64,000 nt of DNA from Xenorhabdus griffiniae (GCF_037265215.1 NZ_CP147737.1:1520001-1584000); one strand, 5' to 3'. Shown: positions 11,351 to 21,113, counted from the stretch's first letter. Notes: generated from the sequence alone by a model not told the origin. Numbers and translations are program-made.

Positions 11351-12892
11351 TTAATGCGCTCCCCCGTGGTCTTTACCTCCGGCAGAGAAAGGTGGTTTTG
11401 CCAGCCAGATCAATAACGTCAAGACAAGAAATATGCCCGCTGAAAGCCAAAAGATCTCATTGGCAGAGATAATTAACCCTTGATGAGTGATCTGTTTTGC
11501 CAGATAAGCTGATATTTGTTCATCATTCATGCCCAATTGGGCTAATTGCTGATGTATTTGCTGATAATTCGGGTTATATGGGTTGATGTATTCCGTAAGG
11601 TTCGAGTGGTGTATAGATTCACGTTGTGTCCACATTGTGGTTGTGAGGGATGTCCCGATTGAACCCGACAATATACGGGTAAAGTTCGACAAGCTGGAGG
11701 CTGAGGCCATTCGTTCTGGTGCTAGCCCTGATAATGTAATGGTTGTCAACGGCATAAAGAAACATGCCATGGCAAGTCCTTGAACAAACTGAGGCCATGC
11801 AGTTGCAGCGAAATCCATGTCTGGTTCAAAGGTATATGCCCGCCAATAGAAGCAAATCGCATAAGTGATGAAACTAAATGTCACGATATAGCGCATGTCT
11901 ATCTTATGGCCAAACTTGCCAATGACGGGTGACAATAACAGTGGCAGCAATCCTATCGGTGCGGCCGCAAAGCCAGCCCAGGTTGCGGTATAGCCATAAA
12001 CTTCTTGTAATAGCTGCGGCAATAAAACAATTGAACCGAAGTACATCATAAAGCCGAGACTAACACTCAGTGTACCAATGGAAAAATTGCGTAGCTTAAA
12101 CAGGGAAAGATCGATGATCGGATGATCATCAGTCAGTTCCCATATGATCAGAAAAATAAGTGAGATAACCGCGGTAGCAGTAAGGATAATAATCTCTGTA
12201 GAATTAAACCAATCAAGTTCCTTGCCTTGGTCAAGCATAATTTGCAGGCTGCCAATACCAATCACCAGCAAGAACAACCCAGTAACGTCAATGGGACGGA
12301 TTTCTGTTTTCGTTTCTCGGCCACGCAATAGCTGCATAATAGTAAAAATAATTGCGATACCAAGGGGGATATTGATGTAAAAGATCCATCCCCAGTGGTA
12401 GTTATCACTGATATAACCGCCAAGGATAGGCCCGCAAATAGGAGCAACAACAATCATTATCGACCATAGTGCCAATGCCATATTTCGTTTTGCCAATGGA
12501 TAGTTATTTAGCAATAAACTTTGGCAAAGGGGAAGTACGGGGCCGGCGGCCAATCCTTGCATCACACGGAAGAAAATTAACATACCGAGGCTATTGGAGA
12601 GGCCACATAACCAGGATGAAAGAGTAAAAATTGCGGTAGACCAGAGGAACAATTTCACCTCACCGAAACGCTTCGCTAACCAACCGGTAATAGGAATGGA
12701 AATTGCGTTTGCGACGCCGAAGGAGGTAATTACCCACGTTCCCTGTGAGCTTGACGCACCTAGATTACCCGCGATCGTCGGTATGGCGACATTGGCAATG
12801 GTAGAGTCGAGAATAAGCATGAAAGTCGCCATTGAAAGAGTAATGGTCAAAAGGGCGAGTTTCGTACCTGTAAGCGGTTCTCTTGTTACCAT
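11351..12892 (-). CDS. emrB: Multidrug efflux MFS transporter, DHA2 family
   Basis: 513-residue inner-membrane drug:H+ antiporter with the 14-helix pattern of the DHA2/EmrB-QacA group. Signatures seen are the helix-1 motif LILDSTIANVAIPTIAGNLGAS, the cytoplasmic loop WLAKRFGEVKLF (motif A type) and antiporter motif C in helix 5 (APICGPILGGYIS). With EmrA it would form a tripartite pump that uses TolC and exports hydrophobic toxicants and uncouplers. It starts 9 nt after the emrA stop behind GGGGGAG, so it is the last gene of mprA-emrA-emrB. Length equals E. coli EmrB within one residue. Confidence 0.95.
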   Translation of the reverse strand: MVTREPLTGTKLALLTITLSMATFMLILDSTIANVAIPTIAGNLGASSSQGTWVITSFGVANAISIPITGWLAKRFGEVKLFLWSTAIFTLSSWLCGLSNSLGMLIFFRVMQGLAAGPVLPLCQSLLLNNYPLAKRNMALALWSIMIVVAPICGPILGGYISDNYHWGWIFYINIPLGIAIIFTIMQLLRGRETKTEIRPIDVTGLFLLVIGIGSLQIMLDQGKELDWFNSTEIIILTATAVISLIFLIIWELTDDHPIIDLSLFKLRNFSIGTLSVSLGFMMYFGSIVLLPQLLQEVYGYTATWAGFAAAPIGLLPLLLSPVIGKFGHKIDMRYIVTFSFITYAICFYWRAYTFEPDMDFAATAWPQFVQGLAMACFFMPLTTITLSGLAPERMASASSLSNFTRILSGSIGTSLTTTMWTQRESIHHSNLTEYINPYNPNYQQIHQQLAQLGMNDEQISAYLAKQITHQGLIISANEIFWLSAGIFLVLTLLIWLAKPPFSAGGKDHGGAH

Positions 12893-12901
12893 GGCTCCCC
12901 C

Positions 12902-14104
12902 TTAAATTTGGTTGCCTGAATTACTATTAATAATGTCAGTAACTATTTTGTTTGCAGGAGTCATATCTATCGTCAATGCCTTGGTTTGATAGGCCGGAAG
13001 GGGACGTTCAGTGGTTGCCAGTACAGTTCCATCAGTGTTCGTGGTGTTCACGGTGACTTTTGTTGATAACCCAATTCGCAAGGGATGTTGTTTTAATTGT
13101 TCAGGATCAAGTTCAATACGAACCGGTAAGCGTTGTACAACCTTAATCCAATTTCCACTGGCATTTTGCGCGGGCAACAGAGAAAAGGCGCTACCGGTTC
13201 CCATATCAATGCCTGCAACCTTGCCGGTATAGACAACATCGTCACCATAGAAATCGCTGATGATTGTCGCGGGTTGTCCAATCCGCATGTTTGCCAGTTG
13301 GGTTTCTTTGAAATTAGCCTCAATCCACATATTGTTAGCAGGCACGATCGCCATCAATGGTGTTCCTGAGTTGATACGGGAACCTACCTGAACGCTACGG
13401 CGAGCGACATAACCATCAACAGGGCTGACAATATTGGTTCTCTGCAAGGCGAGCCAGGCATCACGAACACCGGAAGCCGCTTTTTCGATAGCTGGCTGTT
13501 TTTCCAGTGGAGTCGTTAAAATAATGGCTTGGTTGCTTTGATATTGAGCTATAGCGACATCCAGATCCGCTTGGGCAGCAGAGACGGTTTCGCGCATATG
13601 TTGCAATTCTTCTTTGCCAATTAAATCTTGAGTTCCCAATATCTCCCTGCGGTTGAGATCATTTTGGGCTTTTCTGAGAGCAATTTTTTTCAGTTCAATG
13701 ATGGCTTGATATCTTTTACTGTCGATCATGTGTTGATGAGTGAGTCGGACAGTATTGGCTAATTCATTTTTAGCTTTTTCCAGAGCCAATTCAGCGTCAC
13801 GGGGATCGAGTTGAACAAGAGGCTGACTACTTTTCACCAAATCAGTATTGTCAAAATTAACAGTCACGACACTGCCTGCAATTTGCGACATGATTTGTAT
13901 TTGATTACCTGTAACATAGGCATTATCGGTTTCTTGGTAGTAACGTAAAGTGAGAAACCAGTAAACGCTATAGCCAGCCCCAAGCAGAAGGAAAAATAAC
14001 GTCAATAACGTAATGATATAGTGGCGTTTTTGTTTTTTAGTTTTCACCTTTGCAGGAGAGTGTTTTTCGCTAGACGGCAGTGATGCTTTCTCACTAATAC
14101 TCAT
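12902..14104 (-). CDS. emrA: Multidrug efflux membrane-fusion protein
   Basis: 400-residue HlyD-family periplasmic adaptor linking EmrB to TolC. It has a basic N-terminus (KVKTKKQKRHY), one transmembrane segment at about residues 30-52, a lipoyl/barrel-sandwich half (YVTGNQIQIMSQIAGSVVTVNF), a long alpha-helical hairpin (about 95-220) and the second half beginning TNIVSPVDGYVARRSVQVGSRI. Ten residues longer than the E. coli protein. It lies between mprA and emrB, after a 242-bp gap that carries a perfect palindrome. Confidence 0.95.
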   Translation of the reverse strand: MSISEKASLPSSEKHSPAKVKTKKQKRHYIITLLTLFFLLLGAGYSVYWFLTLRYYQETDNAYVTGNQIQIMSQIAGSVVTVNFDNTDLVKSSQPLVQLDPRDAELALEKAKNELANTVRLTHQHMIDSKRYQAIIELKKIALRKAQNDLNRREILGTQDLIGKEELQHMRETVSAAQADLDVAIAQYQSNQAIILTTPLEKQPAIEKAASGVRDAWLALQRTNIVSPVDGYVARRSVQVGSRINSGTPLMAIVPANNMWIEANFKETQLANMRIGQPATIISDFYGDDVVYTGKVAGIDMGTGSAFSLLPAQNASGNWIKVVQRLPVRIELDPEQLKQHPLRIGLSTKVTVNTTNTDGTVLATTERPLPAYQTKALTIDMTPANKIVTDIINSNSGNQI

Positions 14105-14169
14105 GGAGAGTCCCCATATTTGTTTTTAGCTTATTATTGATTGTGTGGCCCTGAACAGGACAAACACGT

Positions 14170-14199
14170 TTCCAGTAGTGTGCGTTTACACTACTGGAA
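14170..14199 (-). promoter_or_regulatory. Perfect 12-bp-arm palindrome in the emrA leader
   Basis: Inverted repeat TTCCAGTAGTGT / ACACTACTGGAA with a 6-base spacer, 66 nt upstream of the emrA start, between mprA and emrA. No U-tract follows on the minus strand, so a simple terminator is unlikely. It could be an operator (MprA is a natural candidate), an attenuating stem or an mRNA processing site. The assignment is open. Confidence 0.5.
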
Positions 14200-14346
14200 G
14201 AGACGAACGATATGGATTTCAGTATTATCTGAAGATAATAGTCAGCCATACGAAGTATCTGATGATACAGGCTAGTAGAAAAGTTTTTTTAGATCATGTT
14301 GCTATAACATGTTTTCTTAGTTCAAAACCGTCCAGAAGAAAGGCAA

Positions 14347-14862
14347 TCAGTTACTTAAACAATCACCAATATTATCTAATTGTCCCAAAACTTTTCTCAT
14401 CAATTTTTCTAACTGTTTTTTCTCCTCTGAATCCAGGATAGACCAAAGCTTAACCAGGCACTCGTGCTGTGGTGGAAGCAAACTATTCAAGAAATTTGAA
14501 CCTTTTTCTGTAAGATGGAGATGGAGACAACGACGATCATTATGGCTCTCCTTTCTCTCTATCCAGCCCTGCTTTTCTAATTCATCAGCAATTCGGGTTG
14601 CATTTGTACGGGAAGAGCCTAATGCCGCACTGAGTTCTGATGGCTGAATGCTACGGCTTTCTTTGGTATCCAGAATCATTAGAGCCATAAACAAGGTTTC
14701 ATTGATTCCTTGTGCTTTCAGCATGTTGTTGCGATTTTCCAGAAGCCTGCTCTGGACATGCATGGATAAGCGAGTCAGTAATATCTCTTGATAGGGTAAA
14801 CTTTTTTGCTGTGCTACACGGCAATTAAGTAACTCTTCTGTGGGAGTGAATGAACTTTCCAT
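14347..14862 (-). CDS. mprA: MarR-family repressor of the emr pump
   Basis: 171-residue winged-helix regulator (EmrR/MprA). In E. coli it represses mprA-emrA-emrB and is released by uncouplers and other drugs that the pump exports. The DNA-binding region is clear: [35 protein letters not shown] followed by the wing [13 protein letters not shown] (residues about 75-125). The N-terminal helix ([27 protein letters not shown]) and C-terminal helix form the dimer interface. First gene of the efflux operon; ygaH lies 130 nt upstream in the same direction, as in E. coli. Confidence 0.94.
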   Translation of the reverse strand: MESSFTPTEELLNCRVAQQKSLPYQEILLTRLSMHVQSRLLENRNNMLKAQGINETLFMALMILDTKESRSIQPSELSAALGSSRTNATRIADELEKQGWIERKESHNDRRCLHLHLTEKGSNFLNSLLPPQHECLVKLWSILDSEEKKQLEKLMRKVLGQLDNIGDCLSN

Positions 14863-14991
14863 TGTTTAGATACCTTATTAGTTTCAACCGGTAAAGTAAC
14901 TTTTGTCAAAAACCCTACAAATACTATATTAAAAGTTAAATTTAGCAATTATAGTTATTTATTATCATCATATTTCTTTTAATATTGATAC

Positions 14992-15327
14992 CTAATTCAT
15001 AAATAGCTTGAATATTACTCCAAAAGCTATGGCACCAGACAGTGTTGAAATAATGATGCTTCGAGTTTTGTAGAAAAACAGACAGATGGTCAAGCAGCCA
15101 ATGAGAGTTGGAAAAAGTTTGCTGTGCTCTTTCATGACATCAGGAATGCTTGAGACGATAAGGAGTGAGCAAATTGATGCAATACCAATGCTGTCGAGTA
15201 TGACGCCCATTTTTCCTTTTTTTTCTGTCGGTGAGCGATTGACGCCCAGACGAAGAGGAAGATAGCGGAATAGAAAGTTGGCCGCACCTACAATAAGTCC
15301 GATAAGAAGTATTTTATTATCAATCAT
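14992..15327 (-). CDS. ygaH: AzlD-type branched-chain amino-acid exporter subunit
   Basis: 111-residue, very hydrophobic protein with about four membrane segments. It contains the AzlD/YgaH pattern LFRYLPLRLGV near residue 20 and a C-terminal SGAIAFGVIFKLF. In E. coli YgaZ and YgaH together export L-valine (and methionine). It lies 44 nt after ygaZ, the partner subunit, and both precede mprA, matching the E. coli order ygaZ-ygaH-mprA. Confidence 0.88.
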   Translation of the reverse strand: MIDNKILLIGLIVGAANFLFRYLPLRLGVNRSPTEKKGKMGVILDSIGIASICSLLIVSSIPDVMKEHSKLFPTLIGCLTICLFFYKTRSIIISTLSGAIAFGVIFKLFMN

Positions 15328-15371
15328 ATAATGAGTTAATTATGTAATATATTAATTATGTAAGGTACTAA

Positions 15372-16124
15372 TCATGCATTTTTAGTTTGCAAAAGTGCTG
15401 CTAAACATCCACTCATGATCCCCGCGAGAATGGCGATGGGGATTGAAAAAAATGTGATTCCCATTAGTGCGCCTGATAAAGCAGCGGCAACACAGTAGGT
15501 ATTTTGTCTTTTGAAAGAGGCTAACAAAAAACTTAAGAATAAAGCTGGAAGCATAAATATCATGGCAGCTTCAATGGCGGGATAAGCGCTTAAATAACCG
15601 TTACCCAATATGGCCCCAGCTACAGTACCTAACACCCAAGAGAGCCAGGAACAGGTTGCAATGGCGACCATCCAATTTTCACTCCAACTTCGTTGGTCTT
15701 TAATCAATTTGGCGGTTGCTGCGGCAAAAACTTCATCAGTCAGGCCAAAGGCCCAAATTATGGTTTTCTTTTCCGATAATTTTTGTTTGATGCGATAACG
15801 TAAAGCAGGGCCATATAAAATGTGGCGGATATCCATTGCCATTACGGTGAGTGCAGAAAACCACAATGACATTCCTGCGCTCAGTAAAGCGGTGATGACA
15901 AACTGGCTGGCACCCGCATAAATGACGCAGGAAAAAAATATGGCTTCTATGGGAGTAAATCCCAATTTAGTGGCACTTAAGCCAAATGCAAAAGAGACGG
16001 GAATGTAGCCAATGGCGATTGGGAGGCTATCCCAAATACCTTCTTTAAATGACGAAGCCTTGTGTGGTAGCGGACTCTCGGATTCTATTGGTATATCAGA
16101 TGCGGATTTATCAGGCATTGGCAT
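15372..16124 (-). CDS. ygaZ: AzlC-type branched-chain amino-acid exporter large subunit
   Basis: 250-residue inner-membrane protein of the AzlC family with the signature DSLPIAIGYIPVSFAFGLSATKLGFTPIEA near residues 30-60 and CVIYAGASQFV, followed by LTDEVFAAATA. E. coli YgaZ works with YgaH in valine efflux. The soluble N-terminus has a second possible ATG two codons in; either start is plausible. First gene of the ygaZH pair, about 200 nt downstream of proX with a hairpin between them. Confidence 0.9.
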   Translation of the reverse strand: MPMPDKSASDIPIESESPLPHKASSFKEGIWDSLPIAIGYIPVSFAFGLSATKLGFTPIEAIFFSCVIYAGASQFVITALLSAGMSLWFSALTVMAMDIRHILYGPALRYRIKQKLSEKKTIIWAFGLTDEVFAAATAKLIKDQRSWSENWMVAIATCSWLSWVLGTVAGAILGNGYLSAYPAIEAAMIFMLPALFLSFLLASFKRQNTYCVAAALSGALMGITFFSIPIAILAGIMSGCLAALLQTKNA

Positions 16125-16263
16125 AGAGTATTTTATTTTTTTGTTAACAGATGAAACAACATTAACAAAATATGATGAAAGTGAAAATATAAAATATATA
16201 AATTATTTAAATAATATCATTGAGAACAAAAGGATTGATAGTGATCGGAAGGAGAATACTGGA

Positions 16264-16297
16264 TAGCCGTGAATTTTTGTTAATGTCTTCACGGCTA
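16264..16297. terminator. Hairpin after proX
   Basis: Perfect 10-bp inverted repeat TAGCCGTGAA / TTCACGGCTA with a 14-nt loop, 29 nt after the proX stop codon on the minus strand. No U-tract follows, so it may act as a weak terminator or as an mRNA 3' stabiliser of the proU transcript. Confidence 0.55.
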
Positions 16298-16325
16298 CCA
16301 GATGCAGAATAAAGGAAAGGTGAAT

Positions 16326-17366
16326 TTATGCTTTGTGAGCGGCTTTTCTGGCGGCTTTTAGCCATCCATCTACCGTTTTCTGATGTGTTTTGATCCAGTC
16401 TTTAGCTTGGCGTTCAATATCAGCTTCTGAAATTTTAGCATTATGCATGAGCCTATTTTGAGCACTGATATCCGCAATAGGTAGGGTCATCACAGCAAAA
16501 AGTTTCGCCGCAGCGGGGTTCTTTTCCGCCCACGCTTTGTTTGCCACGATACGCATGGAACTGGGAGGGAAACCATAGTTACGTCCGTTAGGCAATTGGG
16601 TGTTGATGGTATCTCCCTCACCGATTGCAGAGAAGGGGACTTGCAGCCAAACGACATCTTTTCCGGGTTTCAGTACATCACTGACCCAATAAGGTGTCCA
16701 GGTGTAATAGAGGATAGGCTTACCTGCCCGATAACGGGCAATCGTGTCAGCCATCATCGCCGCATAATTGCCTTGGTTTTGTTCCACGGTATTTTTTAAT
16801 CCATAAGCAGCTAAATGATGATTAATTGCACTTTCACACCCCCATCCAGGGTTACAGCCTGTCAAATCTGCTTTTCCATCGCCATTACTATCAAACAGCT
16901 TGGCAAGTTTGGGATCTTTTAATTGAGCAATATTGGTGATGTGATATTTTTCTGCGGTTTTTTTATCAATAAGATACCCTTGAGCCGCATTTACGACATA
17001 ACTTCCCTTGCGATAGAAGATGTTATCTCCTCCAGCAGCCTTGTACGGGGCATCATGGAGTGGCACCCAATTGACGGCCATAAAAGTGGCATCACCAGAA
17101 GCAATGGAAGTGTAAGCAACGTTATAATCAACTTCTTTGATCGGTTTGACGTCGTAGCCGAGTTTTTCTAATGTCTTGCAGACAATCAACGTCTGAAATG
17201 TTTCCTCAGTGATTGTACTTTGTAGCGGTTGTACACTGATCCCTTTGCCGGGCAGGTCAGTTGCAGAGGCTACTGATGATAATGAAAGGCTCATGAATAC
17301 TATAGAGAGCGCTGTAAAAATTATCCCCTTATTCATGATCTCTTTGCATAAGGTGATTATGCGCAT
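16326..17366 (-). CDS. proX: Glycine betaine/proline betaine-binding periplasmic protein
   Basis: Substrate-binding subunit of the osmotically induced ProU ABC importer. A signal peptide ends near VASA before [19 protein letters not shown]. The tryptophan cage that holds the betaine methyl groups is recognisable in [17 protein letters not shown] and [10 protein letters not shown], and two cysteines flank NPGWG as in E. coli. I chose the upstream ATG, giving 346 residues, because it has AAGGAGG at ideal spacing; an internal Met11 would also give a normal signal peptide. Last gene of proV-proW-proX. Confidence 0.95.
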   Translation of the reverse strand: MRIITLCKEIMNKGIIFTALSIVFMSLSLSSVASATDLPGKGISVQPLQSTITEETFQTLIVCKTLEKLGYDVKPIKEVDYNVAYTSIASGDATFMAVNWVPLHDAPYKAAGGDNIFYRKGSYVVNAAQGYLIDKKTAEKYHITNIAQLKDPKLAKLFDSNGDGKADLTGCNPGWGCESAINHHLAAYGLKNTVEQNQGNYAAMMADTIARYRAGKPILYYTWTPYWVSDVLKPGKDVVWLQVPFSAIGEGDTINTQLPNGRNYGFPPSSMRIVANKAWAEKNPAAAKLFAVMTLPIADISAQNRLMHNAKISEADIERQAKDWIKTHQKTVDGWLKAARKAAHKA

Positions 17367-17412
17367 GGTTGTTTCCTCCTTTTGTTGCCAGGTCGGATAT
17401 TGTTGGGGGGTA

Positions 17413-18510
17413 TTATTTTGACTGGCATGATTTTGATGGACGATTTTTTTTTCTTATTGAGCAAATTGAGAGAAAAAATAGGCGCAGTAAGCCTATTGGC
17501 CCAGAGCAATACCAATGTCCTCCTCTGGTTCGATGATTTTTACCCAAGGATTGAGTCAGGCGATCAAGGATAATGGCGAGAATGACAATGCCTGTACCGC
17601 CAACGGCGGCTAATCCTATATCAAGGCGGCCAATACCGCGCAATACCATCAGCCCCAAGCCGCCAACGGCAATCATGGAAGCGATGACGACCATGGAAAG
17701 CGCTAACATCAATGTTTGATTCACTCCTGCCATGATTGTAGGCATCGCCAACGGCAGTTGCACTTTGAACAGCATCTGCCGTGGGCTTGCGCCGAATGAT
17801 CTGGCGGCTTCAATTAAATCTGATGGAACCTGTTTTATGCCCAAAATTGTCAGGCGAATAATCGGTGGTAATGCAAAAATAATGGTGACGATAACGCCGG
17901 GTACATTACCTATGCCAAACAGCATTACGATGGGAACGAGATAAACGAAAGCAGGCGTGGTTTGCATAGCATCCAGTAAGGGACGAACAATTTTGGCTAG
18001 CCGTTCATTACGAGCCAACCCGATCCCAAGAGGAAGCCCAATGATAAGGCAGAAAAATAGGGCAGTGAGCACCAGAGCCATAGTTATCATCGCTTCTGAC
18101 CATGCCCCAATTGCACCGATCATGATCAGTGAAATGAAAGCGATCACGCCTATTCCTGCTCCGGCAATTTGCCAGGCCAGTAATGCAAAAAACAAAATGG
18201 TGATGGGAGGAGGCAGTGTCGTCAGAAACTGTTCAAAACCACTGAGGACAATATCTACCGGAACGCGGATGACTTGAAAAATAGGTCGGAAGTGCACAAC
18301 AATCCAATCAATGATATTGGTCACCCATGAGTCAAACGGAATGAGCTTATGCTGAAAAGGTGACATGAAATCAAAATGTGCTGGAGGCGTATTGGTTGCA
18401 GAAGTATTCAGCCAATCGTGGTTTGATGCAGGAGCAGCAGTACCACTGTCCATCCAGGGATCACTGTTGTTGGAGGGATCAGTGACTGTCTGTGGAGAAT
18501 TATTGTCCAT
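17413..18510 (-). CDS. proW: Glycine betaine ABC transporter permease
   Basis: 365-residue inner-membrane permease of ProU. It has a long soluble N-terminal tail (about 100 residues), then the helices, including the permease EAA-like loop [32 protein letters not shown] that contacts ProV. It overlaps the end of proV by 11 nt, with AGGAGGCACCC before its ATG, so translation is probably coupled. The C-terminus runs past the usual GPIGLL end by about 23 residues, rich in Ile, Lys, Arg and Ser, encoded over an A9 run; this may be a natural extension or a slipped frame. Confidence 0.94.
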   Translation of the reverse strand: MDNNSPQTVTDPSNNSDPWMDSGTAAPASNHDWLNTSATNTPPAHFDFMSPFQHKLIPFDSWVTNIIDWIVVHFRPIFQVIRVPVDIVLSGFEQFLTTLPPPITILFFALLAWQIAGAGIGVIAFISLIMIGAIGAWSEAMITMALVLTALFFCLIIGLPLGIGLARNERLAKIVRPLLDAMQTTPAFVYLVPIVMLFGIGNVPGVIVTIIFALPPIIRLTILGIKQVPSDLIEAARSFGASPRQMLFKVQLPLAMPTIMAGVNQTLMLALSMVVIASMIAVGGLGLMVLRGIGRLDIGLAAVGGTGIVILAIILDRLTQSLGKNHRTRGGHWYCSGPIGLLRLFFLSICSIRKKNRPSKSCQSK

Positions 18511-19702
18511 TGGGTGCCTCCTTATCTAAGGCCTGTAGCAATATTCCTTTGGAAATGACACCTAAATAACGGCTATTGTTATCTATGACAGGAATGGCAC
18601 AGGGAGATTGCGCGACAGTGGATATCAATTCGTTTAGCGGAACATCTGCTGAAACGGCGGTGGGTTTTTCCAATATGGCATGTTCAATGGATTTTTTTTC
18701 TGTCAATGCTTGTTGCAGGGAATTGACAGATACCACGCCAATAAATTTCTGGCCTTTTTCGATTAAATAGCCATAGTTTCTGTCTTCATTATCCAGTACT
18801 TTCAATGCAGAGCGGGGACCAAAACCTGCTGCGGCATGAAGCAACGTTTCTGGGCGGCGGCGGGCAATGTCTTTGGCTGAGAAGACATGCCCAACATCCA
18901 CACCACGGAAGAATGTTTTGACATATTCATTAGCAGGGCTATTCATAATCTCATCAGGTGTACCGACCTGAACGACAATACCGTCCTGCATGATGGCAAT
19001 GCGATCACCGATACGCATGGCTTCATCCAAGTCATGGGAAATAAAAACCACGGTACGTTGATGTTCCCCTTGCAGGCGCAGTAATTCATCTTGCATTTCG
19101 GCACGGATGAGAGGATCGAGGGCCGAGAAAGCTTCATCCATTAACAGAATATCGGGATTGTTAGCCAAAGCTCTGGCTAACCCAACACGTTGCTGCATCC
19201 CACCGGAAAGTTCATCGGGATATGATAGCGCGTAGTTTTCGAGATTGACTTGTTGCAGTGTTTCAAGTGCTTTTTGATGACGCTCTTCTTTGGGGACACC
19301 CGCAAGTTCCATACCAAACGCCGTATTCTCCAGAATATTCAAATGTGGCATCAGTGCAAATGACTGGAAGACCATGCTGATCTTGCTGCGACGAACGTCT
19401 CGTAGCTGAGTTTCTGTGATGGTGGAAATCTCTTCGTTGTCGATAAGTACATGACCTTTGGTCGGTTCTATCAGACGATTGAGAAGACGTACTAGTGTGG
19501 ATTTACCTGAACCAGATAATCCCATGATCACAAATATTTCGCCTTCTTCAATGGCCAGATTGACATCTTGAACACCGACGGTAAGACCTGTTTTTTCAAG
19601 TATTTGTTCTTTGCTGAAACCAGATGCTAATAAATTAAATGCTGGCTCAGGATTATTACCAAATATTTTATAGAGATTCTTAACTTCAAGTTTAACAGTC
19701 AT
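18500..19702 (-). CDS. proV: Glycine betaine ABC transporter ATP-binding subunit
   Basis: 400-residue ATPase of ProU. Walker [10 protein letters not shown] at residues 61-69, signature [10 protein letters not shown], Walker [14 protein letters not shown] and the H-loop [11 protein letters not shown] are intact. The C-terminal third (about 285-395) carries two CBS domains, which in this family sense ionic strength or ligands. First gene of the operon. In E. coli nrdHIEF lies upstream; here a repeat-rich, gene-poor stretch follows, so this start marks a synteny break. Confidence 0.96.
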   Translation of the reverse strand: MTVKLEVKNLYKIFGNNPEPAFNLLASGFSKEQILEKTGLTVGVQDVNLAIEEGEIFVIMGLSGSGKSTLVRLLNRLIEPTKGHVLIDNEEISTITETQLRDVRRSKISMVFQSFALMPHLNILENTAFGMELAGVPKEERHQKALETLQQVNLENYALSYPDELSGGMQQRVGLARALANNPDILLMDEAFSALDPLIRAEMQDELLRLQGEHQRTVVFISHDLDEAMRIGDRIAIMQDGIVVQVGTPDEIMNSPANEYVKTFFRGVDVGHVFSAKDIARRRPETLLHAAAGFGPRSALKVLDNEDRNYGYLIEKGQKFIGVVSVNSLQQALTEKKSIEHAILEKPTAVSADVPLNELISTVAQSPCAIPVIDNNSRYLGVISKGILLQALDKEAPNGQ

Positions 19703-20027
19703 GGAATAATATTTTCCTGTTGTTGATGATATATTGTGTTTAATTACTCCGGTGCTATTTTATCAACATATACCCTAACATATTAAAATGTACTGACAAC
19801 CCCTTATTTTAAATCATTAATAAAAATTTATGTTTTTCCATGACATAATATGGGAAGGATAAAGTAAGTTTTTGGGTGTTAATTTAATGAAATTCAACCA
19901 GGTAAATGACTTTTCTCATAAAACAAAAAAGTCATTATTATGCATAAATTTAATTGGGTTTTTATTTTTGGTGTATTGCATTGGTTTTTATGATCTTTTG
20001 GTTTTTTATGCTTATTTTTTAGTTGCA

Positions 20028-20172
20028 TATACCAATCGTTTTTCAAGATGCGTCTTATTATTTATACGCATTAAGCTTCAAGTTGCAATTTACAACACTA
20101 TATGAAACTTGATTTCATTTTTCCCCGCTCCGCGGGGAGAAATTGCACGCATCTTGAAGTTAGATTGATATA
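20028..20172 (+). repeat. Palindromic MITE-like element, copy B, with an extra partial end
   Basis: The first 35 bp (TATACCAATCG, then TTTCAAGATGCGTCTTA) are the end of one subtype of the family; directly after comes a full element of the other subtype, starting TATACGCATTAAGCTTCAAG, with the central hairpin CCCCGCTCCGCGGGG and the end GCATCTTGAAGTTAGATTGA then TATA. The arrangement suggests one copy inserted in or beside another. Confidence 0.82.
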
Positions 20173-20312
20173 ACAATAGCATATGTCATTTATAATTATT
20201 GTTTTTTATAATTAATTAACCACATGGTATGGAATTGAAATTTAATGCTCAATATTAATTTTATGTATTTTCTATGTATTGAAATTTTACAGATGAATTT
20301 TCAATGAGTATT

Positions 20313-20410
20313 TATACTCATTAAACTTCAAGTTGCAATTTACAACACGATATCTCACTTCAAAATGCATTGTTGTCTTATAATGAGCAACTTGAAAGGT
20401 AATGCGTATA
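20313..20410 (+). repeat. Palindromic MITE-like element, copy C
   Basis: Bounded by TATACTCATTAAACTTCAAG at the left and, on the opposite strand, TATACGCATTACCTTTCAAG at the right: near-perfect terminal inverted repeats of about 24 bp ending in GCAACTTGAA. The interior differs from the other copies and lacks the CCCCG...CGGGG hairpin, so this looks like a copy with two left-type ends. Confidence 0.75.
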
Positions 20411-20436
20411 AATAGCGTTTCAAAATGATAGGCGTA

Positions 20437-20469
20437 TTCCTTACCCTTCGCACCGTGCGGGGTAAGGAA
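20437..20469. repeat. GC-rich hairpin beside copy C
   Basis: Perfect 10-bp inverted repeat TTCCTTACCC / GGGTAAGGAA around a 13-nt loop, starting 26 bp after copy C. It resembles the central hairpin of the element family in style but not in sequence and may belong to a second short palindrome family. Confidence 0.5.
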
Positions 20470-20998
20470 CCTTAACATCTGATACTCTCAGTATTATGAA
20501 AACCTATTTAATCGATATGGAATTTAATATCCAATAATTGGTGAAATAACGAATTGAAATTCATTATGCCTGATTCATCATTTCACATCTTAGTGCCTGG
20601 GCGATGCTCTTCACGCAGTTTGTGAGTGAACGCGGTTAATGCTTGGGTATAACTGGCTTTTTCGCACCATTGAGTTGATTGGCCGCAGTGTAGTGTATCT
20701 CTTTTAGGGAAATTAGCTCCCTTTAACCTGGAATCGACGGATGATATGCCACTGTGTTTACTATAAATAATAACACTTCTAGTAAAATTTCTGGGTGCTA
20801 TATTATTTAGTAATAATAAAAACTAACATATGTGTATTATATTGAGATAATTTAATTGTGAAATTTATACTATATATGGTTGTTAATTTAATTAGTTTGC
20901 CTATATGTAGTGTTTTAATCTTTTTTAAAGAGGTAACATTAAAAATAAAGTATTATAACTTATTGGCAGAGCCATAATTTTAATTGTCAGAGGGCGCG

Positions 20999-21100
20999 AT
21001 GGTTTCTTTATCAAATTGTCAGATGTGTAACCGAATTCATCATTGCAAATTGATGAATGAGAGATTTAGGCTAGTACAGAAATTTTCAATAATAAATTAA
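20999..21100 (+). CDS. Candidate 33-aa leader peptide with CxxC...HHC
   Basis: Small ORF (MVSLSNCQMCNRIHHCKLMN, then ERFRLVQKFSIIN) that starts 8 nt after CAGAGGG and ends 13 nt before the ogt start codon, so it would be the first cistron of an ogt transcript. Cys7, Cys10, His14, His15 and Cys16 form a compact possible metal-binding cluster. I do not recognise it. It could be a translated regulatory leader, a small metal-binding protein or a chance frame; the placement and ribosome-binding site favour translation. Confidence 0.4.
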   Translation: MVSLSNCQMCNRIHHCKLMNERFRLVQKFSIIN

Positions 21101-21113
21101 ATGGAGGTAGTTT

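Larger units (their letters stand above)
19703..20998. other. Gene-poor seam upstream of proV
   Basis: AT-rich DNA without a convincing gene. It must contain the proV promoter (19703-19900), but I cannot place it with confidence. It holds two palindromic elements, a separate GC hairpin, and on the minus strand a start-less open frame ending at 20583. It lies at the junction between two E. coli-like synteny blocks and looks like accumulated insertions. Confidence 0.6.

Noticed and set aside
19872..20105. 77-codon hydrophobic frame on the plus strand upstream of copy B
   Set aside because: It starts with TTG or an ATG without a ribosome-binding site, is very AT-rich, and its last 24 codons are the palindromic element itself. 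A small membrane protein cut by the element is possible but not supported.
20287..20478. 63-codon minus-strand frame over copy C
   Set aside because: Entirely made of repeat sequence and the adjacent hairpin; no ribosome-binding site.
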